Shown here: positions 1-7,048 of the stretch, one piece after another | Layout: the number at the start of each line of letters is the position of its first letter | Position numbering within the stretch: position 1 is the first letter of the stretch | Assembly: GCA_031082125.1 (NCBI GenBank) | Contig: JAVHLM010000009.1 | Span: 128,436-192,435 of the forward strand | Origin: Candidatus Eremiobacterota bacterium | Lineage (GTDB): Bacteria; Vulcanimicrobiota; CADAWZ01; Ess09-12 | Length of the DNA: 64,000 bases | Direction: 5' to 3' | The notes under the pieces: model-generated | The model's database searches: none | The model's input: the letters and a program-made list of their open reading frames with translations, nothing else | Told to the model about the DNA's origin: nothing | Program-made: the position numbers and the translations under genes

Positions 1-272
1 CTCTGTCCTGGCTCCTATATTCTCAATATCCCTGTCAATCTTGTCCCCGAGCTTCTCTATATCTCTCTCTGTCCTGGCTCCTATACTCTCTATGTCCCTG
101 TCAACCTTGTCCCCGAGCTTCCCTATATCCCTCTCTGTCCTGGCTCCTATATTCTCAATATCCCTGTCAATCTTGTCCCCGAGCTTCTCTATATCTCTCT
201 CTGTCCTGGCTCCTATACTCTCTATGTCCCTGTCAACCTTGTCCCCGAGCTTCCCTATATCCCTCTCTGTCC
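1..272. repeat. 132-bp tandem repeat (two identical copies, each two 66-bp halves)
   Basis: Positions 1-132 and 133-264 appear identical, and each is built of two related 66-bp halves that differ at a few positions; similarity stops at about 272. Each half encodes 22 residues, i.e. two 11-mers. The array probably continues to the left of the window. Identity between the 132-bp copies points to recent duplication or homogenisation. Confidence 0.9.
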
Positions 273-1536
273 AGAGTCCCAGACCCTCCACGCCGCTTTC
301 CGCCTTATCGCATGTCCTCTCTGTACCACTGTCAATCCTGTCCCCGGGTTTCTCGATATCACTTTTTTTCTGCCCGGTTCCTTCAGTGGTGCCCATGTAT
401 GCACCCTCATGCACGGCTTCCCGGCCGCCCTTCCTGTCGTGGCTGACAGCCTCTCCAGGGCCTTCGTGGTGGCCGTGGCCTTTTCCATGGGCCTTGCCAT
501 GTCTGCCATGACCGTGGGAATCATCACTGGCAGGGCTCACCTGCGAAGCTTCATGCTGCTCCAGGGATTCCCCCGGCTTACCGCTTCCTTGCTCCTTTGA
601 ACCCAGAGAGAGCTTCAGGGGAGCTTTCGGCTTTTCTTCCTCACATGAACGCCTGGCAGGCTCTTCACTGGCTTTTTGCAGGACGTGACCATCATCTGAT
701 TGAGAAGCTCTTCTCGCTTCGGCGGGCGCAGTGAGCTTCTTTTCCTGGATACCCTCTTTTTCCGGCTTTGTTTCATTTTCACCGGATGGCTGCAGAGAGG
801 CTGAGTCAGCCCCGAGAGCCTTCTCTGACGGCATGGGCTCTTCATTGCTTTTCTGGCCCTGGTATATGATCTGATGAAGAAGAGGCAGGAGCCTGTTGAT
901 TCCGCTCTCCTCACCGGCAGCTTTGCCACCTGCTGCCTGGTGTGAGGCAGGAGCTTCCTCACCGGGAAGCTTTTCAGTTTTTCCCTGGGCTTGAAGGCTT
1001 TTTATATCTTCCTTCGCCTTCCTGATGAGCTCTGTGCGGGCATCATCTGAAAGCCCATCAGTGCCATAGGGCTCCATTGAGGGGGGGAATGACATTGCCG
1101 CTGTGGATTTGGACGCGGAGGCGGAGAAATCAGATTCCTTCCGGATATCCCAGCTTCGGGCCGATGACTCACGGGCCTGCTCTTCACCGGGGGGTTCCTG
1201 CCTGCCCGGGAGTACTTCACGGTTTTGAGCTTCATCGGGGGATTCTTCCACAGACCTCAATGCGCCGAGGTTTTCAAGAAGGCTGCCCATCTTCTCCCTT
1301 GTAGTGAAGCTTATATAGGCCTCCAGCGAGAGGTCAAGGCTGTCGCGGATTCCACTGAGATAGACTTCCCGCGGCCCACCTGAAGGAAGCGCGGAGAAAT
1401 CGGTTTCAGGCCTTATGCTCTCTGAGAGGGAGCTTATACGGCTTTCCCCGGCGCCCCGGTTATATGCTTTATCTGCCCTCCGCAAAGAGGCACTGATCTC
1501 ACCAGTGCTCTCAATGCCCCGTTCCTCTCCCTTCAT
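1..1536 (-). CDS. Large low-complexity protein with C-terminal 11-residue coiled-coil repeats (3' end beyond window)
   Basis: The frame is open from an ATG at 1536 (GGGGGTG just upstream) to position 1, giving 512 residues without a stop, so the C-terminus lies outside the window. I recognise no named domain. Residues 1-110 look ordinary. Residues ~110-400 are rich in Glu, Ser, Ala and Pro, with a His/Gly patch near residues 339-357 (HGRHGKAHGKGHGHH). From about residue 421 the protein turns into a charged repeat alternating ERDIEKLGDKV and DRDIESIGART, an 11-residue (hendecad) pattern typical of right-handed coiled coils or long amphipathic helices. There is no signal peptide. A TATAAT lies on the minus strand at 1562-1567 without a clear -35 box. 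The role is unknown; a surface, scaffold or tail-like protein is possible. Confidence 0.75.
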   Translation of the reverse strand, partial: MKGEERGIESTGEISASLRRADKAYNRGAGESRISSLSESIRPETDFSALPSGGPREVYLSGIRDSLDLSLEAYISFTTREKMGSLLENLGALRSVEESPDEAQNREVLPGRQEPPGEEQARESSARSWDIRKESDFSASASKSTAAMSFPPSMEPYGTDGLSDDARTELIRKAKEDIKSLQAQGKTEKLPGEEAPASHQAAGGKAAGEESGINRLLPLLHQIIYQGQKSNEEPMPSEKALGADSASLQPSGENETKPEKEGIQEKKLTAPAEARRASQSDDGHVLQKASEEPARRSCEEEKPKAPLKLSLGSKEQGSGKPGESLEQHEASQVSPASDDSHGHGRHGKAHGKGHGHHEGPGEAVSHDRKGGREAVHEGAYMGTTEGTGQKKSDIEKPGDRIDSGTERTCDKAESGVEGLGLWTERDIGKLGDKVDRDIESIGARTERDIEKLGDKIDRDIENIGARTERDIGKLGDKVDRDIESIGARTERDIEKLGDKIDRDIENIGARTE

Positions 1537-1724
1537 CACGCACCCCCAGGCTTAAAGTTCTATTATACCTGCCTGCAATAAGATACCCCTTTTCCCCCTC
1601 TAAGAATTATCACGACATATCGTAAATTTTCTAGCCTCCCGCCCTTGCATCAGAAAACCGGCAGTGAAAGGTATTTCCCGGGGGCACATGGAATACCATC
1701 ATACCCTCTGCAAGGTGGTGCCCT

Positions 1725-1877
1725 ATGGGAGATTTTTTCAAAGAGTACATGGAGTTTCTGAAAAAGAACAAGAAGTGGATCCTGATCCCCCTTGTCGCCC
1801 TCATCATTGTGGTGATTCTGCTCATCATCTTCTCACGGGGGGGGTCACAGGCGCCTTTTACCTACAACCTTTTCTAG
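1725..1877 (+). CDS. DUF5989-family small membrane protein
   Basis: A 50-residue gene starting MGDFFKEYMEFLKKNKKW, followed by one strongly hydrophobic helix (residues ~19-37) and a short tail ending APFTYNLF. This pattern of a charged amphipathic start, Lys-rich knee, single TM segment and aromatic C-terminus matches the DUF5989 family as I know it. AAGGTGG lies at a good distance before the ATG. Members of this family are often encoded beside SGNH hydrolases, SxtJ-like proteins or carbamoyltransferases, and here the SGNH hydrolase gene 1916-3034 ends 39 bp away on the opposite strand. The molecular role is unknown. Confidence 0.8.
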   Translation: MGDFFKEYMEFLKKNKKWILIPLVALIIVVILLIIFSRGGSQAPFTYNLF

Positions 1878-1915
1878 GCGCCTCCATGCATGACCCCGTC
1901 AGGAGCAGCCGTCAC

Positions 1916-3034
1916 TCAACGGGCATACTGGCCATATTTCTCTCTCAGGTGCGGCTTCAGGGCATCGTACACAATGTCGGCAACTTTCGCAGCGCCGGCG
2001 TTGGTGAAATGAATATAATCATAGTAATAGGCCGAGTTTTTTGGCATTTTCCCGGCGAGATCGATAAAGTTGACCCCCTTCTCCCGGCAGACCTCTCTCG
2101 TCGCCTCGTTGTAAGCCTCAAGGATACTCCATTCAAGCTTTCCGCTTGAGCCCTCATAGACTTTCAAGGTCTCAAGGCTCACGCCTGTGGCTTGATCGGT
2201 GCCCTTTCCGTAAAGAGCAGGCTGCGTGAGGAAAAGGGGCTCGATACCGCAGGCTCTTGATGTCTCGATGAGCCTGAGCAGCCTTGCGCGGTAAGCCGGG
2301 ATATGACGCTCCCTGTGGCGCGCCACTTCACGGGCGACAGTCTCTTCGGGGATATCAAGGCTTTCCAGGGTCGAGATATCAATGCTCTTGTGGGCAAGGT
2401 CCTTCTTCTGCGCATTGTAAACTCTCTCCAGGTTCATTGAGAGCAGCACGATCTCACTCTTCTCCAGCACTTTATCAAGCATCGCGCTGAAATCATCTTT
2501 TTCATCCTTTTTCAGGTTGTGACGGTCATATTCGCTCAGGTCATCGCGGCCCACATCATTGCCCCCCACGAGGAAAACCACCATGCGGGGCCTGATTTTA
2601 CAGAGATAATCCTCCAGGAGGACCTGGTGCCCGAAGGTGGAATGGCCGTCAAGGCCTGCGTTGTTGAGCCAGACCTCGCGGAAGTCCTGTTTCATGCGCG
2701 TGCCAAGGAGATCGGGCCATGTTTTCCCGTCAGAGAGAAAAAAGCACTCTGTCGTGCTGCCCCCCACAGTGATAAGGGAGAGCGCCTTCGAGGGATCGGC
2801 AGGGGGCTCATCACCCCTGAACCCTATGGAGTTCTTGGTGTGGGTTATCTCCCTGTCCAGCCTGGGGCTCTTTGCATTGCGGATCAGGTACTTCCTGTTC
2901 ACCGGAAGCACAATCTTGTCGCCCTTCACCCTGAAGGGGAAGGGATTATAGATGCGCAGGAAAATCTCCAGGGCAAGCGCAATCATAAAGAGGCTTGCCG
3001 CCATGCGGAACAGGATCTTCTTCCAGTCCTTCAT
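1916..3034 (-). CDS. SGNH/GDSL-family hydrolase with N-terminal membrane anchor
   Basis: 372 residues. Residues ~8-27 form an N-terminal membrane anchor, so the catalytic domain probably sits outside the cytoplasmic membrane. SGNH blocks are visible in order: block I GGSTTE with the nucleophile Ser, block II around NNAGLDGHS, block III GGND (oxyanion Asn), and block V DYIHFTNAG with the Asp and His of the triad near the C-terminus. Such enzymes act on ester bonds, often acetyl groups of envelope polysaccharides; the substrate here cannot be told. The start overlaps the stop of the upstream propeller gene by 4 bp (ATGA), so the two are translationally coupled. AAGGTG precedes the ATG. Confidence 0.85.
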   Translation of the reverse strand: MKDWKKILFRMAASLFMIALALEIFLRIYNPFPFRVKGDKIVLPVNRKYLIRNAKSPRLDREITHTKNSIGFRGDEPPADPSKALSLITVGGSTTECFFLSDGKTWPDLLGTRMKQDFREVWLNNAGLDGHSTFGHQVLLEDYLCKIRPRMVVFLVGGNDVGRDDLSEYDRHNLKKDEKDDFSAMLDKVLEKSEIVLLSMNLERVYNAQKKDLAHKSIDISTLESLDIPEETVAREVARHRERHIPAYRARLLRLIETSRACGIEPLFLTQPALYGKGTDQATGVSLETLKVYEGSSGKLEWSILEAYNEATREVCREKGVNFIDLAGKMPKNSAYYYDYIHFTNAGAAKVADIVYDALKPHLREKYGQYAR

Positions 3035-4761
3035 TTCAGCACCTTGCCTGAATCATAACCGGTGAGCATCCCCACGAGGAGGAATTCATCAAGGGGAAGC
3101 TGCTTTTCTTGCAGGGCATCCCTGTAATAACGCTGAGCCATTGCCTTCAGTTCAGTGGCGGCCTGTGAGGAAGAAAAGGCCCTGTAAAACTCCTTGCCGG
3201 CCGCAGTCCTGAAGGCGGCGCTGAACCGTCTCTGGAATTCCTCATCAGCGTAAGAGGGAAATACTATGCGGTGCAGATCTTCCCTGGCAAGAAGACCTGA
3301 GGGAAGCCTTCTCGCCTTTATTTCCTCCAGGAGCCTCTTCCCTTCCCTGGCTATTGCCTTCACCTTGCAGAAGCCCCCGGGTCCTGCAAGGTCGTTCCCT
3401 ATGCGCCACGAATCAAGGCTTATGGAGCAGGGCAGGAGGTAGGCAGTGTCCCCGTATGCCACGAGATAGGCACGCCGGGACTGCGGTGAAAAGAGGAGAA
3501 AACCCTCGTCGGTCACCACCCTGTCAAGGAAATAAAGCATCTCCTGGTTGTTAAAGAGGGAGCCGTTGTCCTGGGCGATAAGGGGAGGGATTCTCTGGTT
3601 TCTTTCCCGGGGGAAGAGCCATCCCTTGCCCATGAGATAGGCGCCGCCGCATAGCTCGAGGTGAGGGCCCTTTTCCCACACATATTCCTCTCTTCCCTCG
3701 CCCAGCCTCTTTATGGACGGATTCCCTGAATTCCTGAGGTACTGCCAGGTCCTGCCGGACTCCATGAGCATCCCCCCGAACATGAAGGTGGAACTGTCGC
3801 CGGTGAGTATGCGCTTCTGGAAGGTAGAGAGCACAATGAGCTTTCCCCTGTTTTCAATGGCGCAGTAAGGCATATTGAAAAACCTGAAGGAGGGGCCGTT
3901 CCCGCCGAAATAGCGTTCCACCTTGAGGGACCTGCGGTTCACGACAGTCACGAAGCCATTGTGTGCATCGCTCACTATGAGCCTGTCGCCGGGAAAAGGG
4001 TTCACCGACGTGGGCCAGAGGAATTCGGTCTTCCCGGCATCCCAGCCTATGTGACCTGAAGTCCTCTGGATCCTGCCTGAAGAAGGGTCAAGCTCAAAGA
4101 TGGACCTCGCCCCAAGGCCCGTCACATAAACATGCCCTCCCGCCATGCATACCCCGTGAGCCCATTCAATGGGGGTACTCCAGAGCTCCCTGGCAGGGAC
4201 GGCAGCGATGTCAAAGGCCGTTGCGCTGTTGCCATCATAGTTGGCGCACACGAGAAAAGCCCCGTCGCTGCTCACCCAGACATTTTCAGGCGATACCGTG
4301 CGGGGTGAGGAAATTGCAGGACCGCGGAGGCTGAGCGTTTTTTCATCCAGGTCCGCGTCAAAGACCAGTATGTTGTTAGCCGTGTAATTCGCCACGAAGA
4401 GCAGGTTTTTCTCCCTCAGGAAGAAGACGCCCGTGGGGTTATAGGGAAAATCCCCGAGGGGCTTCATCAGTGAGAGCTCTTGCCTGTCGCTTTCATAGAG
4501 GTATATCGAACCATAGTTGGCAATGAAATAACGGGTATCATCTAAGGGAGTGACGGAAACCATGAGCTCGGGCATCGATGGCGCCTCAGAGGAGATGCCC
4601 GGCCAGAGATCATTCAGAATGACCCGTCCCCCGGGCTCGGTAAGATTGAAGAGAGCCACTGCGGCCAGGATGCAGAAAAGGACAGGAAGGATCCTTCCTG
4701 TGTTGATTGATGGGGATTTCCCGTTCTTCACCGTGCGGACTCTCCGTAAGCCTGTGAGCAT
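3031..4761 (-). CDS. Membrane-anchored beta-propeller (NHL/YVTN-like) protein
   Basis: 576 residues with an N-terminal TM segment (~24-41) after a basic stretch, then blade-like repeats of the type LLFVANYTANNILVFD, LVCANYDGNSATAFD, VYVTGLGARSIFELD and LIVSDAHNGFVTVVN over residues ~85-300. These repeats suggest an extracytoplasmic NHL/YVTN beta-propeller. The C-terminal ~150 residues are more helical and unassigned. It overlaps the SGNH hydrolase gene by 4 bp, which implies one transcript and probably a joint role at the cell surface, such as recognition of a glycan that the hydrolase modifies. That joint role is inferred. The ribosome-binding site is weak. Confidence 0.75.
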   Translation of the reverse strand: MLTGLRRVRTVKNGKSPSINTGRILPVLFCILAAVALFNLTEPGGRVILNDLWPGISSEAPSMPELMVSVTPLDDTRYFIANYGSIYLYESDRQELSLMKPLGDFPYNPTGVFFLREKNLLFVANYTANNILVFDADLDEKTLSLRGPAISSPRTVSPENVWVSSDGAFLVCANYDGNSATAFDIAAVPARELWSTPIEWAHGVCMAGGHVYVTGLGARSIFELDPSSGRIQRTSGHIGWDAGKTEFLWPTSVNPFPGDRLIVSDAHNGFVTVVNRRSLKVERYFGGNGPSFRFFNMPYCAIENRGKLIVLSTFQKRILTGDSSTFMFGGMLMESGRTWQYLRNSGNPSIKRLGEGREEYVWEKGPHLELCGGAYLMGKGWLFPRERNQRIPPLIAQDNGSLFNNQEMLYFLDRVVTDEGFLLFSPQSRRAYLVAYGDTAYLLPCSISLDSWRIGNDLAGPGGFCKVKAIAREGKRLLEEIKARRLPSGLLAREDLHRIVFPSYADEEFQRRFSAAFRTAAGKEFYRAFSSSQAATELKAMAQRYYRDALQEKQLPLDEFLLVGMLTGYDSGKVLK

Positions 4762-4950
4762 TGGAATCCATCTCTTCTATGCAGCGGCGCCCAATCCTTC
4801 ATAAAATCCCGAGGATTTATCCTGGAACAGCTCTCCAGATACAGGGCCTGGAGGAATCCCCCTTCTGCGGCAGTATCATGCTCAGAACAGGGCACGATAA
4901 AACCGTACCAGGGGGTGATCACGATGGACAGAGGAATGAGAAAATCCATG

Positions 4951-4990
4951 AAAAAAGGGACAGCTCCCTCTTATGAAGACTGCCCCTTTT
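4951..4990 (-). terminator. Rho-independent terminator of the zinc-ribbon operon
   Basis: Read on the minus strand, AAAAGGGGCAG pairs with CTGTCCCTTTT (one G-T wobble) around a 16-nt loop, and the stem runs into six T residues. It lies 13-52 bp beyond the stop of the gene 5003-5635. Confidence 0.85.
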
Positions 4991-5002
4991 CATTGTCCGG
5001 TG

Positions 5003-5635
5003 CTACTCGGCCTCTCCCTGAGCCGCAGGCTGCTTCGCCGCGATTTTTGCGCTGAACTCCTCAGCTCTTGACTGCATCTGGCGCCTTGCCATCTCTTCTT
5101 CCATGATGGTGCGGTGGAGCACGAGGAACTCCTGGGCAAGCCCAACGTTGTTCACGCCCTCCTGTATCTTTGTGAGGCCGGCGCTCAAGCTCTCACGGTC
5201 CTCCTTGCTCGCCAGGAAAGCCTTCATTTCCTGAAGACCCTCGCCGATAAGCTGAAAGCCCTTGGTGATGAGGTAAGTCATCTGGCGGGAGTATTCTCTT
5301 CCCAGCTCATCGTGGCGCCACTTGTCCAATTCGCCCATGAAGCCGGGGATCTCGGCGCTGTTGAAGCCCTCGTAGTACTTCAGGATACTCTCATAGACGT
5401 CGAGCACTTCCTCGATGTCTGCCTCATCCTTGAGGTAAAGGTGAATGATAAAGACCAGCTCTGCAAACCAGGGGCAGTCATAGTTCTTCTCGGGGGAAAG
5501 ATATGCCTGCCCTTCTTCCACGTCAACAACAGCCGCTGGCGCTTCGCCCGAGGCGCCGGCGATAATTACCGCATTGCAGCTTTCACAGTACTTGGTCCCC
5601 GGCGGATTGATGGTACCGCATTTTACGCACAACAT
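5003..5635 (-). CDS. N-terminal zinc-ribbon protein with helical C-terminus
   Basis: 210 residues. It opens with a four-cysteine zinc ribbon, CVKCGTIN then YCESCN (residues ~3-20). Residues ~50-200 are helical and acidic, without a domain I can name, and no TM segment is present. It resembles two other proteins in this window, 16018-16551 and 51027-51629, in having an N-terminal CxxC..CxxC ribbon, a linker and a ~130-residue helical region, so these form a local family. It follows the small membrane protein 5651-5983 by 15 bp on the same strand and is followed by a terminator, giving a two-gene operon. Function unknown; the ribbon may bind protein or nucleic acid. Confidence 0.75.
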   Translation of the reverse strand: MLCVKCGTINPPGTKYCESCNAVIIAGASGEAPAAVVDVEEGQAYLSPEKNYDCPWFAELVFIIHLYLKDEADIEEVLDVYESILKYYEGFNSAEIPGFMGELDKWRHDELGREYSRQMTYLITKGFQLIGEGLQEMKAFLASKEDRESLSAGLTKIQEGVNNVGLAQEFLVLHRTIMEEEMARRQMQSRAEEFSAKIAAKQPAAQGEAE

Positions 5636-5650
5636 AAACGCTCTTCTTTC

Positions 5651-5983
5651 TTATCGAGGAAACTGCATCTGCTGGCCCGCATTGTACTGGCCGCCCTGGG
5701 GCTGGCAGGTCATCAGGAGGCACTGAGCCGCAAAATCCCCATAGCCTGTCTGCTTGAGGAACGCGGCCATCTGCTGCTTCTTCTGCATGTTCATGGCACT
5801 CTGATACTGGAGGAACTGCATCATCTGCGCGGAGCGCATCTCGTTCTCCTCCTTCATCATCCTCATCATCTCCATGTTGGACTCGCGGGCCTTTTCCTGC
5901 TGCTTGGTCACCATGTAGGTCGTTCCAAGACTGGTGGCTGCGCCTAATCCTACGATTACTATTGCTACTGCTGGCAGTGGCAT
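5651..5983 (-). CDS. Small single-span membrane protein, Met/Gln-rich
   Basis: 110 residues from an ATG at 5983, chosen because AAGGAGGG sits at ideal distance; an upstream in-frame start at 6031 lacks a ribosome-binding site and falls inside the promoter. The protein has one N-terminal hydrophobic segment (MPLPAVAIVIVGLGAATSLG), then a charged helical stretch rich in Met, Glu and Gln, likely a coiled coil facing the cytoplasm, and a Gln/Gly tail. It is the first gene of an operon with the zinc-ribbon protein 5003-5635. I recognise no family. Confidence 0.75.
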   Translation of the reverse strand: MPLPAVAIVIVGLGAATSLGTTYMVTKQQEKARESNMEMMRMMKEENEMRSAQMMQFLQYQSAMNMQKKQQMAAFLKQTGYGDFAAQCLLMTCQPQGGQYNAGQQMQFPR

Positions 5984-6016
5984 ATCGGATCCCTCCTTAC
6001 GGATTTTCTTACCTCC

Positions 6017-6093
6017 ATTATCGCTTATCATGGCCCGAATGTAAAGAGAAAATGGTTACAGGGATGTTACATTTTATTTTCCATTATGTTAAC
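6017..6093 (-). promoter_or_regulatory. Composite promoter with two upstream TGTTA-type sites
   Basis: On the minus strand: -35 TTTACA (6040-6045), 17-bp spacer, -10 GATAAT (6017-6022). Upstream lie ATGTAACA (6065-6072) and GTTAACAT (6086-6093), separated by 13 bp, with 19 bp between ATGTAACA and the -35 box. The same four elements with the same three spacings occur at 16585-16661. Two further copies of TGTWACCATTTT surround the sites here. The positions would suit an activator upstream of RNA polymerase. Confidence 0.75.
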
Positions 6094-6184
6094 ATTTTAA
6101 AATGGTAACAGTTTTTCGTGTTGTCATATCCCAAAAAAGATCTCTAAGCTTCCCTGTCACAGAAATCTGTGCCGGGCAGAAGGC

Positions 6185-6211
6185 AAAAAAGGCTTCCCCT
6201 ATGGAGAAGCC
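6185..6211 (-). terminator. Rho-independent terminator of the kinase operon
   Basis: On the minus strand GGCTTCTCC pairs with GGGGAAGCC (one G-T wobble) around a 3-nt loop and is followed directly by six T residues, 45 bp past the stop of the gene 6256-6954. Confidence 0.85.
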
Positions 6212-6255
6212 GGAGCCTGTCAGAATCGGGCGGGCAGAAAATGCCATGCCATGGG

Positions 6256-6954
6256 TCATGGCCCGTCTTCAGTGAGGCCATCAATCGAACTATATCGCAC
6301 CCCGTATTGTCCCTTGGTTCCATAAGTACCGGGAACAGAGACCGATACGGTGTAATTGAAGGTCCTGTTGTCAACTTCATAACCATAAGACAGGTCCGTG
6401 CCGTACCTGTCAAAATAGTATTTCTTTGTCTCCTTGTCATAGCTGTAGCCTGCGGGAGGAAGCTGCCTGAGATATTCAGGGGTGACATCCTCGAGTTTTT
6501 CAGGGTAATAGCCCTTGTGGTCAGTTGAATACATCTCAAGGGAAGTGCCGATATTCTTGAGATTCGATCTCAATGTCGAGAGACCGGGGATCACCATGGG
6601 CTCCGGCAGCGCGTAGACCGCATACCAGAGTGACATCGTGAAGAGGAGCGAAGCGGCAAGAACCACCCTGCTCCTCAGCATCAGGCCGCCTGAAAAGAAG
6701 CGGAGAAACTCCCTGCGGTTCAGAAGGCGCATCGATGCGAAGATGAGCAGCAGGTAAAAGGCATCCAGCAGCGGCTTCGCCAGATAGTAAGAGCCCAGGT
6801 CCGCCCTATCGCCGAAGAGCGAGAAGAACCCGAGAAAAGTCACCATGGCGCAGTCTATCATGAAATAGAGCTTGTGATAGAGCAGCAGATAGTTCACCAC
6901 AAGGAGCGCGGAAATTGCGGCGATGACCCACACGGGGTAAACGGGGAGGAGCAC
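6256..6954 (-). CDS. Polytopic membrane protein with GspG/pseudopilin-like C-terminal domain
   Basis: 232 residues from a GTG at 6954. The first ~125 residues hold about four TM segments. The C-terminal part (from ~residue 130) carries TLRSNLKNIGTSLEMYSTD followed by GYYPEKLEDVTPEYLRQLP, which closely resembles the post-helix region of type II secretion GspG pseudopilins (NxxNIxxALEMYxxDNGxYP, then LTPxYLxxLP). There is no prepilin cleavage site. The gene is in frame with the 24-codon ORF 6970-7044 just upstream, separated by one TGA, so the true product may begin with that signal peptide. It shares an operon with the kinase 7049-8644 and ends at a terminator. Confidence 0.65.
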   Translation of the reverse strand: MLLPVYPVWVIAAISALLVVNYLLLYHKLYFMIDCAMVTFLGFFSLFGDRADLGSYYLAKPLLDAFYLLLIFASMRLLNRREFLRFFSGGLMLRSRVVLAASLLFTMSLWYAVYALPEPMVIPGLSTLRSNLKNIGTSLEMYSTDHKGYYPEKLEDVTPEYLRQLPPAGYSYDKETKKYYFDRYGTDLSYGYEVDNRTFNYTVSVSVPGTYGTKGQYGVRYSSIDGLTEDGP

Positions 6955-6969
6955 CCCCGGAGGGGTCCA

Positions 6970-7044
6970 TCAGGCAAAGCCCGGCTTCGCGGTGAGGATT
7001 GCAAGCATAACAAGGACCGATGAGAAGATCATTACCTTTTTCAT
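6970..7044 (-). CDS. 24-residue signal-peptide-like ORF ending in TGA, in frame with the next gene
   Basis: From an ATG at 7044 with a good GGAAGG site, the ORF encodes a basic start (MKK), a hydrophobic core and a small-residue end (AKPGFA), i.e. an almost complete signal peptide, then TGA at 6972-6970. Continuing in the same frame gives WTPPG and then the start of the 6256-6954 product with no further stop. It could be a nonsense mutation, a sequencing error, a recoding event or a leader peptide. It starts 5 bp after the kinase stop codon. Confidence 0.5.
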   Translation of the reverse strand: MKKVMIFSSVLVMLAILTAKPGFA

Positions 7045-7048
7045 GGCG

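Noticed and set aside
1-272. Possible CRISPR-like or intergenic repeat array, and a plus-strand Ser/Pro/Leu-rich ORF at 41-511
   Set aside because: The repeats are contiguous without unique spacers, and the minus strand is one long open frame with a sensible coiled-coil pattern; the plus-strand ORF is its shadow.
1664-2149. 161-codon plus-strand ORF
   Set aside because: It runs across the DUF5989 gene and the SGNH hydrolase in other frames and has no recognisable content.
4728-4949. 73-codon minus-strand ORF before the propeller gene
   Set aside because: It starts inside the terminator at 4951 and overlaps the propeller start; no ribosome-binding site.
6970-7044. Use of an alternative genetic code with TGA as Trp or Gly
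   Set aside because: Many well-defined genes in the window, such as those ending at 12800 and 17996, stop at TGA, so the in-frame TGA at 6970 is a local matter.
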